Assembly: GCA_964030785.1 (NCBI GenBank)
Contig: OZ034967.1
Coordinates: 60,245,212-60,309,211 of the forward strand
DNA from: Siderastrea siderea
Taxonomy: Eukaryota; Cnidaria; Anthozoa; Scleractinia; Rhizangiidae
Reading direction: 5' to 3'
Length of the DNA: 64,000 bases
Under the pieces are notes generated by a model. That model saw nothing but the letters and a program-made list of their open reading frames with translations, did not search any database and was not told the origin of the DNA. The first letter of the stretch is position 1. Every line of letters starts with the position of its first letter. A program made the position numbers and the translations under genes. Of the stretch, positions 24,131-35,201 are shown one piece after another.

Positions 24131-24577
24131 ATGTTGCATGTTACCTTCCAGAAGTCCATCTTTCTTGTTATCCAAGTTGCTCTGTTCGATTTTGTCCTGC
24201 AAACCAAGGCTGATGGAATGAGGAGTTGCTCGAATTTCACTTGCTGTATCGACAGCTATGCTGACATTTATAAATCTCTAACATTAGAGGACAACAGTTT
24301 TAACATTGTATCCGCACTGTATCCAGCAATGAAGCCATCATCTCTTGTTGTCAAAGTACAAATCTTTGGACCCAATCTTACATCTCTCGCAAATTACACT
24401 TGGAGTATCAATTGCTTGTATGTTGCTTTCCCAGCTGAGGTTCTGCAAGTGTTGTCTTTTGGCTCAATTCTTGTGACACCCCGCACACAGCACCTAAACG
24501 TGTGTATTCCATATTTCTGTCGAAATTTTTCATCACTGAAGGATCAAAAAGACCTCATGAAAGGTGTATTAGCTGCG
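24131..24577 (+). CDS. Membrane protein copy B, exon 1 (signal peptide, glycosylated ectodomain)
   Basis: The exon encodes residues 1-149 and ends in phase 0 at GCG|GTAAGT. Residues ~9-25 form a hydrophobic signal peptide (core SIFLVIQVALFDFVL). The ectodomain has paired Cys residues and N-glycosylation sequons of types NFT, NLT, NYT and NFS. Splicing to CTTCAAGAT at 25986 gives a continuous 445-residue protein. The start is supported because copy A has the same ATG, with divergent sequence before it. The family is not recognised. It is probably a cell-surface protein with an extracellular N-terminus. Function unknown. Confidence 0.75.
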
Positions 24578-25985
24578 GTAAGTGTTAATCAAGGTCTTTT
24601 TCGTCATGAACGTAATGAATGTTCTTTGGTTTATTTTAATTTGTATATTTTCAACTTGAATAGAAGTTGGACGGGTGCCCCCGCCGTGTTAAATCAGTTT
24701 ACATTCAGTACGGAATTTCACTCCTGGCAAAGCGAGACTCACTCTTTTGTTGGGCTCCTGTGAGATCCAGTGTCAGTGTACACTTTACAGCTTAGGGTCA
24801 TATGTCCCTGTCAGTCCGCACAACTAGTGATGCTATCTAAGAATACAGATATTACTAGAACCGATAGATACCATTATTTTAATAGCCTGCACAGCAAGCG
24901 TTTCCTTAGACTTTTCCGCTCGTTCGAAGCATTTCGCTTTTTGGCCGCGAAAAATGCTTCGACGCTGACGCGGGAAGCCTAGGAAAACGCTTTCTTTGCA
25001 GGGTATTATGTCTTTTATTTTCGCCTTGATGTTCTTTTCGTTATCTTGATTTTTGTGCTGTTAAGATTCACGAACATTAAACGTGCGGAAACTTAATCTA
25101 CAGAAAGTCGGACTAAAAACTGTAAATGTATAACCCGCTCGTCTTCCAACGTCACTACACCTATAAGTTACAATGACACTGTGTTTTCTGGGCTAAACGC
25201 TTGTTACTCAGTTCTTAGTTTCAAACACGTTATAAAGTTTCATTTATACCAGCACCAACGCACCTCTCAACAACGGCCAAGATTTTTCGTTCTGGTCAAC
25301 TTTGATCGGCCATGAATTTACTCTTACTGGAGCATTTCTACAGCGACCACCAAGCTCTCGAAAGAATACATCGTCTACCCTCAACCCAGCCTCTCCATAA
25401 CTGCAACATACTCAACAAAATGTGCAAAATAATGTTTATTTTCTAAGCGCTTGGAATTTGCAGTCACCCACCAGCTAACTATATTAAATTGGCCTGCGTG
25501 GCAGGCACTAAAAGGGAAGGGAGATTAGAAAGAGCGACACGCGAACGGCGAACACGAGGAAAAAGAACGGTGCTTTCGATTCCCTGTTTTCCTCCCTTTT
25601 CATCTTTTCAGCGAGTGCCACGCAGGCTAATATTAAATCCAGTCAGTTAATTCTTTTCAAAGCAAATATTAGAGGCAAACAGGTGAATATAGCAACTAAA
25701 TTTTAACAATCTTTTCAATCCACTAAATATTTTCGCTTGAGTATGATTGGCCCGTAACTAAAATGAAGGGATGTGCACTTAAGCTTGTTATTGGCAGTAA
25801 AAATGTGTTTTGTTTTGTTTTTTGAACAAGACTGAAGCGTGGTACTCCTCTCAGTCTTGCACGTAATCTAGTACTGCTTTTGAGGAAAGAAGTAAACAAA
25901 GACCGTCACATGTAACATAAGAAGACAAACAACACCCACATGCCTGTAAGAACTTTAATGTTAGTTTATATTAATTTTGTTTCAG
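24578..25985 (+). other. Copy B intron
   Basis: A 1408-base intron with a GTAAGT donor and a TTTGTTTCAG acceptor. It contains a short dispersed segment (24890-24985) and a foldback element (25489-25632). It is the compact counterpart of copy A's 14.4-kb intron. Confidence 0.75.
25489..25632. mobile_element. Small foldback element in the copy B intron
   Basis: GCCTGCGTGGCAGGCACT at the left faces AGTGCCACGCAGGC at the right, and AAAAGGGAAGG pairs with CCTCCCTTTT further in. Flanking TATTAAAT-like bases may be a target-site duplication. It has a ~144-base structure and no coding capacity. A half-copy remains at 14714-14780 in copy A. Confidence 0.65.
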
Positions 25986-26876
25986 CTTCAAGATCTGGCC
26001 GTGAGCCCAGGAGTACGGGATCCAAGACTGAACACAGCAGAGTGTGTTATAGAGGGACACGAACCAGACATAACGGATACAGGACGCAGTCCATATATTA
26101 AAGCAATTTTATGGTGTTCTTTTCTGTTCGCAGCCCCAGCTGGCCCCTATTTAGCCTTTGTAATTCTGGATGTTCTCAAAAAGCGTTCAAATCGGGTAGA
26201 TACTTCTCTTTTTTGCTGGTGTAAATGTAAGTGTGGCCAATCTTGTCAAACACGGCAAGACCCTCTGACAAGCTCTATAATTTCTGTATTTTTTATCTTG
26301 TTTTTTATAGAGTGTGGAGTTTTTGTGTTTGTTATTGTACGTTTAGCGTCCGGGAATGCTCCATTTGATATCTACATTATTTTTGGGCTCTTGGTTACAG
26401 AAGGAGCTGTGTTAAGTTGCCTTAAATCTCCTGGCTGTTGCACATGTGACAGCCTTGCAAATTTCATCACAGGAATAAGTACAAACCTAAGCGTTTACCA
26501 TTTCTGTTGGTTAGTGATCGGCGTTATGATAAACCCAACTTGGGGCTTAGCAGTTTTATTGATAGTCTGCTTTTTTGTTATTGCCTTGACGTTTGCACTC
26601 TACAAGATTTTTGACGTAGAAGAATGCTGTGACTTCAAGTATTTCATCAAATGTGTGGTTAGTTTCTGTGGTGTTTGTTCGCTTGTTGTATCAGCGGTTT
26701 TGACTGGACAGTCATTCTATGGAAGGGAGACTGCAGATGATGTCATGAAAACTGTGCTGTTATATGTTATCAGTGGTTTAATATCTTGGATGTCCTGGAA
26801 GCTGCTCTCTCTTCAGAGAAATGGAGAAAGAAGTGAGGAGGAAAATACAATAGAACTTGATAATAAGAGAGAGTAG
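25986..26876 (+). CDS. Membrane protein copy B, exon 2 (multi-pass membrane region)
   Basis: The exon encodes residues 150-445 and a TAG stop. After ~38 polar residues a hydrophobic segment spans ~188-213. A Cys cluster follows (CWCKCKCGQSC, ~226-235). Further hydrophobic segments lie at ~246-270, 277-293, 318-354 (one or two passes), 368-389 and 403-420, giving six or seven passes in total. The tail is charged (RSEEENTIELDNKRE). With the signal peptide this suggests an extracellular N-terminus. The Cys cluster could be a metal-binding or lipidated loop, but that is a guess. I do not recognise the family. Copy A retains the same region in a shifted frame. Confidence 0.8.
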   Translation, partial: LQDLAVSPGVRDPRLNTAECVIEGHEPDITDTGRSPYIKAILWCSFLFAAPAGPYLAFVILDVLKKRSNRVDTSLFCWCKCKCGQSCQTRQDPLTSSIISVFFILFFIECGVFVFVIVRLASGNAPFDIYIIFGLLVTEGAVLSCLKSPGCCTCDSLANFITGISTNLSVYHFCWLVIGVMINPTWGLAVLLIVCFFVIALTFALYKIFDVEECCDFKYFIKCVVSFCGVCSLVVSAVLTGQSFYGRETADDVMKTVLLYVISGLISWMSWKLLSLQRNGERSEEENTIELDNKRE

Positions 26877-26937
26877 ATCGAGCGCCTGCTTTTAGTAGAT
26901 TAGAAAAATGTCCTTATTGAGCGTGAGTTCAGTAGTT

Positions 26938-27141
26938 CAGAGGCGGATCCAGGAGTGGGGCAGAGGGGATTACAGCTCCCTTTGAGCTTTTCTTTTCCCC
27001 TTCAAATTTGACTTTCCTTTCTTCATCATAAGGGGCAAATTTAACACTAGTCTAGACCCCCAAGGCCCAGGGACGTTTGCCTTTCGCAAGTACTTTTAAC
27101 CCCCCCCCCCCCCCCTTCAGAAAATTCTTGATCCGCCCCTT
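26938..27141. mobile_element. CAGRGGCGGATCCAG element, copy B version
   Basis: Orthologous to the insertion at 15978-16199: same ends, same TAGTT flanks, with a longer poly-C run and no CA repeat. Present before the duplication. Confidence 0.7.
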
Positions 27142-27462
27142 TAGTTCTTGATAAACGTTTGAAATGTCAGGGGGAAGTGTGAATACGCAGAAAGTGGGAG
27201 CCCCCACGGTTTTCCGTTACAACTTTTAGTGAGAGAAAAATAAGTAAGTAGGTAAGTAAGCAAGAAAGTTAGTGTTTCACTTTTGGTTTCGCTTCAAACG
27301 GGACAAATGGGTGACACTAAAACGTTAAAATTATCGTCAGTGAAATTAAAATTTTGAATTAAAAGCTCAACATATAACTTTAATATTAGAAGTTGCTAGC
27401 TAGAAATCTCCATCTCGTATGGAGGTGCAGTTCATCAGGTTCACTGATTTTCGCGGGAATTT

Positions 27463-27468
27463 AATAAA
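27463..27468 (+). terminator. Candidate poly(A) signal for copy B
   Basis: AATAAA about 590 bases after the stop, conserved in copy A at 16558. It directly precedes the AGCA point where the LRR cassettes were later joined. Confidence 0.3.
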
Positions 27469-28745
27469 GCAAACAAAGATGGAAATAACAACTCCTGCCT
27501 CCGTCTACCATGAATTAATTCTAAGGTTCAGCTAGAAGAAGTCCTCAAGGTAAGTTTTCCCAGAATTTTGTTTTTTGTTTGTTGACTCTGATCGATGTAG
27601 ACACAAGAACAATGACGAATTTTGTTTGTTCGTTTGTTTGTTTTCTGTTATGCTAGCGCGGAGTTTACTCTGTGCGTGCTCTTGTACTTGTGCTTCAAAT
27701 ATGCTTACGTTTGTTTTTGCGTGTCACTACTAAAAACTGGTGTTTTCCTCAAGAAAAAAGGGAATATGAAGCGGAATTTTAAAGAAACCACCAAAATGTC
27801 TTTATTAAACCTGGTTGAAAGTCAGTCAAGAGGGTGAAACAAACGCAAATCAGTTGGCGTATCACCGACAATACCTTGCCATCCGTTACAGTTCCAGCGG
27901 AAAAGGCTTCTAGAAATGTTGTTCCTGCGAATCTGATGGGCCAAGACCAAAGTTGGAAAAGAAGACGTTTTTATGAGCTTCCAACCACCATAAAGGCTCC
28001 CTTTAATTTTTCAACCTTAGAACTACATAAGGTATTTCAGACAAACCACCGTTACAAAGCCTACCCAAACGGGGTCGCAAATGGACACATGTACAAGTTG
28101 GAAAGTAGCGTTGAAACCTTGCGTCCACTTTGATCAAACTTAAGTCACACTTTCCCTGAGCATCAGGCTTTTCGAGTCCATACCCTCCCCACCCCCCTTA
28201 GGCGGACCTGATACTCAGGTTAACTCTTCGCAAGATTGCGTACGTTTTTCACGCGGCGTTTGGCCACCCAAAGCAAGTCGACACGAGTTGGTCTCAGTAT
28301 TGTTTACTTTAGTATCAGTGCGGGCGGGCTGCACTGAAGTCATTTTTTTTCAGCTTTCCTTCTACTCACCTAGTCCATTTGTGTACCTATTGCAAGTCTG
28401 TCCATGCAAGTTCGCACCATCAAACTTGCGTTGACTGCGCAGGTCTCCCTTTGGCTAAGGTTTAATGTCGTACTCCCTTGAATAATAAGGATTTACTTTT
28501 AGCTTAAAAGTGAACCGAGTTGAAAAGGGTCACTTTAGCCTCCAGGAATACCTTAATTACCCAGTGTGTTAAAGACTACTGTTTTTTTCGTTTTTTTTCC
28601 TCTCCTCTGGTATCGATTGTCACTCCTGTGCATCTCATGACACTTGTTTTTTAAGTGCCTAGCTAAGCTTACCTCAAAGGCCTTGCAAAGTGGAGAAGGG
28701 TGATGTTTTCTTTTTTGAAATAACTTGTTGCGTTCCAGAGATAGA
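27469..28745. repeat. Duplicated 3' flank, unit 0 version
   Basis: Homologous to 16564-17770 and to the flank parts of units 1-3 (36398-37680, 42511-43795, 48805-50090). Here it still follows the membrane-protein gene, so this is the donor arrangement. Frames differ among the copies because of indels, so the ORFs inside (for example 27834-28133) are not treated as genes. Confidence 0.75.
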
Positions 28746-29876
28746 GAGCACCAAAACTGATGACGTCATATGTGGTTACAGCATGGGGACAGATCACACA
28801 ATCAAGGATATCTCTGGAAAGAATGGGTCAAGGTTGAATTGAAACTTTTAAAAACCTGCATCGTGCGTTAAGGAATACACAAAATGATATATATAGTAAT
28901 GTTGCCAAGGCAACAGTCTTGGCTCCAGTCTCAGTTCTGCTTGGAACCAAGTACGGCCATTTGTCTCTATAACGAGCAAGAGATGGTCCTGTTCCCAACA
29001 CACACCCGTCTCCTTGGTAACCATTAAGAAGTGGATGAAGTTTTTAAAGCCCAACAACGGGGAACGTCATTCCCGCATGAAACAAAGTTGTTGCTAGTAG
29101 GGAAACTGTGACCACTTATGATCAATTGCACAAAAAACAAACAAACAAACAAAAACAAAAACTCGAATACCTCTGGAACTAGAGAGGGGGTGTTGAGGCA
29201 CACGACAAGAGCCCCGGTTGCCATATGTATGTTTTTATTTCTGATTCCAGGCGCATTTTGCCTCCTGTAATAATACTGATAATAGTGATGGTACTTCGAG
29301 TTCGCCAAATTCGCTGAACAAGGCAACTGACAACAAAGCAAATCGAGCAAATTTATTTTTCGCGCAAAATCCTCGAGTTCGTGCTCCTTTTACCAGTTGA
29401 ATTAAATTACTTAATGCGGATGGACGTCAAGTGTTTACGCATGAGCCCCTAGCTCGGAAGATTAGGCGACTACTCTCTACGCTATGACGTTAAATTTGAT
29501 TTACCAATCCAAAACATTAAAATTAAAAAAGGGACATTGAGTTTATGAATGGGGGAAATTTACGAACTGGCATGGGAAGACGCTTTCCACTAAAAAATAT
29601 ATATATATATATATAAACAGAAGGTAAAGATGAGTGAAATATGAACTGACCAGACTGAAACTCTGCTGAAACCGATGGCGCTTCTTTGTACCGCTGCAGT
29701 TATGTCCTGTGTGATCCTGTTTTGTGAACATGTCACTTGACGTAAAGAGATATGCTGGACCAATCATATCATGCCATCTACCGTAACCACGCGCCTAAAG
29801 AATGCAAACCACTGCAGACCACCGTTCTCACAGCTTCGGTCTTCGGAGTTCAAGACTAGGTTGTGCCCGCTCTATA
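28746..29876. other. Unit-0-only segment
   Basis: In units 1-3 the sequence jumps from ACTGATGA directly to AATCATGTAAAAAGGC. Here those two points are separated by about 1.1 kb, with GATGA at both edges, consistent with a deletion at a 5-base microhomology in the ancestor of the array. An (AT)n run lies at 29596-29615. No gene is recognised. Confidence 0.65.
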
Positions 29877-30487
29877 GATGAAATCATGTAAAAAGGCATT
29901 GCAAACAAAATTATTAAGTGATTGAATCAGACTTCGTTTTGGAATATAAAAATTCTGGCTACACTAGGTACCAGAGGTTATAATCTTCCCGTTTTTGCAA
30001 AGTCGTTGGCAAAGGTCGTACAACGACCGCCGAACAATAATGAAAATAGGCACTGAACCAGTGACCAGTGTAGTACTCCATCAACTTAGTTATAAAAACA
30101 GCCTTGTAAGAATGCAACAATGCTCAGTCTAAGCCGCCTTCTATGGTTAGAATTTCCATAAAGGCTACCCATCCCGCGTACAACAACGCTTTGCTTGAGC
30201 GCAAAAGGGACGGATTTTCCATAATATTCATGCCAGGATCGCGAAAATGTACTACTCAATTATTCTTTAATTGGTCTTTCTTTAAGAGTTCTTTCACAGA
30301 CTTAAATATTAGAATCCCCTTGTGCAGCGCAATAAAAAATAGTTCGATAAGAAAGTATTTTTCAATAGCATTAATTGAAATGGTGACGCTCTACACAGTC
30401 TCAAAAGTCACAACCACTTCGTGGAGCAAAATAACAGGATAAAAGAGAAATACGCTCAGTATGAATCGATCAATGAATGAATGAATG

Positions 30488-30546
<59 letters not shown>

Positions 30547-31720
30547 CAATCAAATTTACTTGTCAACCAATGTAGATATAAATACGTTCAGTAGATATAC
30601 ACTCCAGGAGATCTTCGCTCGTTCTACTGAGCTTTTCAGAGAAACTCTCTAGCGAATATGTTATATATTAATCAATTTTTACCTTTAACAGCATACTTAA
30701 CAGTGCTGGAGCCGGGGAGGGACGACTCCCATGTGAACCGGACGGGAATGCTCGCCGTCTCTCTCAGAGGTGTAAATTACTGATTTTGGTACCACTGAGG
30801 GTTTCCAGGACAGAACGCCAATAGTTCTAGCCATCAAATCATTGTTTACAGTTGCACGCGAGGAAATACAAGCGCCGTCATACTGATTTTCACAGCCATC
30901 TTTTTTACAAGGTCTCATTACCATATCAAATAAAGCTTGAGCCACGCCCAGATTGTTCTCCTTAGGGGTCTAATTCACATTTTCCGTCTAGCATCCCTTT
31001 CGGTAACGAAAGAGTGAATTGCCGCCCGCGATTCTCGCACGCTAGCCTCTCCAAAGTCTCACTTTAGGTGTTCACACTCGCTCTAGGCTTTTTGTTCATA
31101 GAGCACGCGGGTTCGTATAGCGGGCCACGTACTGTATTGCCGTCTATTTCTGATACCGGAGGCACGTATCGGAACACAAGGTAACTTTAGCACAGGAGGT
31201 TCTGGGGCCACGGACGGTAACCGGAAGTTAAACGTTTCAACTTCCGGTTGACGATCGTGGCTAAAGAACGTCTGTGCTTACATTTCCTAGTATCCCAGGG
31301 TACTACCGGTAGCTACAGGCATGTTGGTGGGATATGAAAACCACAATCAAGATTGGAGACTAGAAGCCTATGCCAGGCGATCTGATGGTGGGGAGCGAAG
31401 GAAAAAGGGCGCGTAACGAAAAAATATCGCAAGCGAAAAAGAAAAGATCAACGCCTTGGAAAGCCGTTAGGACTCGGGGGGGGGGGGGGGAAACGGTTAC
31501 AAAAATAAAATGAAATTAAAACAGTTTAGGCTGAGAAAAATCCATACAAGAAGTGAATGTTTCGTCGTTCAAATAACATCGCTGTCAATTAAAACCAAGA
31601 CCTGAGTTTCGTCTCCCTTTCTTTAATTTGATGTGTACTCGTTGATCCTAAAAGGTACATCATTAACCTTAACCCTAATAAGTCCCAGTATCAACTGACA
31701 AATTCTCCTTATTAGTATCC
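29877..31720. repeat. Array-related flank, unit 0 version
   Basis: Collinear with 37678-39985, 43792-46110 and 50087-52400, but without the 419-bp transposon (empty site at 29961-29966) and without a 111-base segment (present at 39405-39515). It contains a long (TCAA)n microsatellite at 30465-30545 and a G14 run at ~31477. Confidence 0.75.
30697..30945 (-). CDS. Small conserved ORF, unit 0 copy (hypothetical)
   Basis: An 82-codon open frame containing CKKDGCENQYDGAC and a basic C-terminal half. The same frame is open in units 1-3. Between this copy and unit 1 I counted two silent changes and one replacement (M/I) over the shared part, which mildly favours coding. There is no recognised domain, and an upstream exon would be needed for a normal start. 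It could also be a conserved piece of a repeat. Confidence 0.2.
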   Translation of the reverse strand: MAQALFDMVMRPCKKDGCENQYDGACISSRATVNNDLMARTIGVLSWKPSVVPKSVIYTSERDGEHSRPVHMGVVPPRLQHC

Positions 31721-31983
31721 TTACATTCCATATTTCGAAAATACAAGTACATATTATTCACCGTGCAAAGTTTAAAGTCGAAATTCGTACGGGAAGTTCG
31801 ATTATTTTAACTGTAATTTTCGAACTCGAATTCAAAAATGACCGGGACGAGTTGGGCCGAGTTGGCCCAGAGAGGAAGTGACGTAGAAGTCTCAACACAA
31901 CAAAACTAACGTGCCTACTTTCTTATGCATTCGGAGAGGTGTGAGGGTTCGCAAGATTCATCTCTTCGATTTTGAGCTGCAGT

Positions 31984-32072
31984 ATGCGTGGTCGGCGCTC
32001 AGTTGTTGAAGATTACGGCAAAAAAAGCATCGATGAATCGGAAATTTCCATTCACAGTTCATTGACGAGTGG
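31984..32072 (+). CDS. Candidate first exon (hypothetical)
   Basis: An ATG opens 29 codons rich in charged and Ser residues (MRGRRSVVEDYGKKSIDESE is the beginning) and runs to GG|GTACGT, a fair donor. No partner exon was identified downstream. The call rests only on the composition and the donor. Confidence 0.2.
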
Positions 32073-33468
32073 GTACGTTTATTTTAAGCGGTAAAGCTTC
32101 GTTTGCGTGCACCGGAAGGACTTCAATGCTGTTGGACACTATTTGCTCTGTGTATTTTACGGCTGAATGATTTCCTCAAGCATTTTATGACAAAGGTACA
32201 AGGAAATATTTGAAACCAGGATCAGTTCCAGCCATCAGGAAGAAAAACATCAGCAATCATATCTGAGCGAGTTCGTCGAATGGTGGGCGAATATTTATTT
32301 GCCGTTTGTGCTAACATCACATGTACGGTAAGATACACATTTCCTGTCATACCTATGAGATACTTCGCTCGGTTGTCTTGTGCATATACATGTATAAGTC
32401 CCAACAGATTTCGGCTTAACTGCATAATATGTGCCCCTTCGCATGAACTCACCTGATGAACTATTTTCTGTGTCGCCGCCAAGCCGGGTCCGCGATGTGC
32501 AGAATTTATTTTTATTTAACTTGGCTACGTGGTACGTGGTAGCAAAACATTACCGTGTATTCTGTGTACTATTAACGTTCCCCACTTAAACTTCCGCTAA
32601 AAGAATATTATTTGAAGTTCCTAGAAACTAGTGGACCATAACAGAACATCACCGTGCATTCCTCGTTCTACAAACGAAAACATTACGCGAAATTTCTTTG
32701 AATTACTCGGCCACATACATGTATAACGTGAAAATATAAACAACCGAGCTTAATCGACCATAACAAACCTTGCTGTGTATTGCTTGTTCTTTTTACTGCG
32801 TAGCCAGCTCCTAACATCCCTCGTACATTTCAATTTATCTCTCTCCACGTACCGCTTAGCCAACTTCAATTAATTTCTCTTGGCGTACGGCGTAGCGAGC
32901 TCCCAAAGTCGTACATAATTAGCTATAAGTTCAAGAGCCTTTCACCGCGTTCGGGGGAGCCACTTCTCCGATCTCTTAGTAACGCTTTCGATGTGACGGC
33001 GTATTCCACAGTTTATACCTAGACTTCTGATGGTAAATCAGAGTTTATCTCTATTAAATCGCATTTGCTTGTTTACTGGGTAGTAAGATTGCTGCGTTCG
33101 CACAATTACACGGGCGATTCGCGACATCGCTTCTTTAACGTGAATTTATTTTCCTCGACCTTTTGTCTCATCCATAAAATTCTGAATGTATGTTAGGCTC
33201 AGGGCTCTATATTTATTCAAAAAACTTTCATGTAGCGTTAAGGGGGCTTTTCTTTTAGAAGGGAGCTTATTATTATAGGATTTATTATCTTTAGGTCTAA
33301 AATCTTTCTAACTACAATTCAGGATACTGCAAAAAAACTGTGAACTGATAACAACAACAAATTCAACCCGCATCGACAAGAAAAAAAAGCAAGAGTAAGA
33401 AACAGCGGAGGAAGCCCAACACGACAGACATGTGAAACAGTTAAATTTGTTGTATTATCGGAAGGATT

Positions 33469-33868
33469 TCAGTGATTTAGGATAATTGGGATATTTGTTC
33501 GGCTTCTTGATTCATTCTTGCATTGTGAGACGACTTCCTCTTCGGTAGCGAGAGGCTCTAAACTGTCATCATATGGCGCAACTTCTGTGAGTTTGCTGAC
33601 TTCGCCAAATAAAATTTGTTCTAAATCGCTCTCAAGAGAACTGGACAACAAATCCGACGGAAAGCACATCGATATAATGCAATGTTTGGCTCTCTATTTT
33701 CGACTCTTCATTATACTCTTCTCTGGCCTTTGTTGTGGCGATGGTTGAGACTTCTACGTCACGAGCATAATTCACGTGGTTAGAGATAAGACCGCTTCCA
33801 TGAAATTCGCGGGCTTCTCTTTCGCGAACTGAGTAATGGCGGACGGGTTTAATGCGGTTTTCGGACAT
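33469..33868 (-). pseudogene. Hypothetical minus-strand exon with a frameshift
   Basis: A frame with a true ATG at 33868 (MSENRIKPVRHYSVRERE at its start) stays open to 33632. The adjacent frame from ~33669 continues with acidic sequence (EPLATEEEVVSQC) to a stop at 33469. The two read like one protein broken near 33660. The family is not recognised. It could be a chance overlap. Confidence 0.25.
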
Positions 33869-33985
33869 ATATTCCTGGGCCGTGTAAGCATATATCGATC
33901 TAATTTATCACTTTTCATATAATATGGCATCTATTGAACAGTTTGAAGTTAAAAAAAGGTGAAAACAAAACAAGAAATTTTCATC

Positions 33986-35201
33986 GTAGTAGCACTTTAA
34001 CTTTTAAAAACGTACATCAACTTCTTTTGAGGACTTAACCGTAGAAGTTGAGGAGTAATGACATTTCTCAGTTATAAAAGACCTTTTGTAAAACATTCTC
34101 ACCCCTTGGTATGTACTGAACTAGTTTGCCAAATTTTCTAAGAAATAAAAAAAATGTCAGAGAGGCATCAACTTTAAAGTGATTAGATAAAACCATTCTA
34201 AGAGGTAAAGTAGCCTCACTTGACTTAGATAGCTAGATAGTTTATTGAAGTTTTAAAATTACAGCTCTAGAGCTGAATTAGATAAAACTTTACAAATGAA
34301 TTCAAATAATAAAACTATGCTAAGATGTGAAACACGAAAAACACCTAATAACGGTATTAATTACGGTATGATTTTTTCAATGAAAATTAAATAACTATGC
34401 CGGTTTCTCGAATACTAGATAACAGGACAGCACTATGAAACTGCACACAAGGAATCGTTTTGATTTTATCTTTTCCGTCATTTTGTTGGTTTCCTTTTTC
34501 CTTGTGTTGATTTACGGCCTATTCACGTGACTAACGAGTTAAAATACTGGTAACACGATACCGACACTGTATAATATTGTGTTGGAAATCATGCTAATTT
34601 TCAGTGCATATATCTCACCAAACTCAAAAGAAAATAAAAGTTTAATTAAAGAAAACACGGAGCGAGCAAGCGAACATCCTCTATTGAAGGAGTTAGACAG
34701 TACACCTTCTTTGAAGCACTTTGTCGGCTTTTTAAAAAGCCCTCAATCGACTGCATGACTAATGAGAATAATTATTGAACAGTCATGAAAGAGTCAGGAG
34801 GGAAATGTATCCGAACTTCCTTTTCATAATTTCTTTTGTTATATCAACCAAAGATTCTATTTTAGTCGGGTAACAAGCTTGCGACAGCTTTAAAAGCGCC
34901 TTAACAATTAAATGGCTTTTTCAGCTCGTAATGAAAGCAACAAAACTTTAATTTATGTCTGACAGGCTGAGCCACTTGGCTTCTACATTTCAACTCGCTC
35001 TGTGTTTAAAAACTAATTAACGGCTCTTAAAACGTCCACGTAATTACGTACTCTTTTTTACAAAGTGGATATTTGTTTTGTTGTTTTCTTCAAAACGTAC
35101 AGGAGATTGGAGATGGAGGAAACTCAAACGTCTTAAACTTAAAACCAAGAGAGTAGGATACGGTCGCCATGTGCCTCTTTGACAGACTGACTGAAGTCAC
35201 C
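33986..35201. repeat. 3' flank of the first LRR cassette
   Basis: Collinear with 40175-41398, 46300-47524 and 52585-54123, which all lie immediately 3' (in the minus-strand sense) of an LRR block. It is therefore the common 3' flank of the receptor and its cassettes. AT-rich with no gene. Confidence 0.75.

Larger units (their letters stand above)
31721..33985. other. Unit-0-only segment with weak exon candidates
   Basis: About 2.26 kb that is replaced by ~190 bases in units 1-3. Candidate exons are at 31984-32072 (plus) and 33469-33868 (minus); otherwise nothing is recognised. Confidence 0.4.

Noticed and set aside
27834..28133. 99-codon plus-strand ORF after copy B
   Set aside because: The frame is not conserved in the homologous flanks at 36868, 42981 and 49275, where indels change it.
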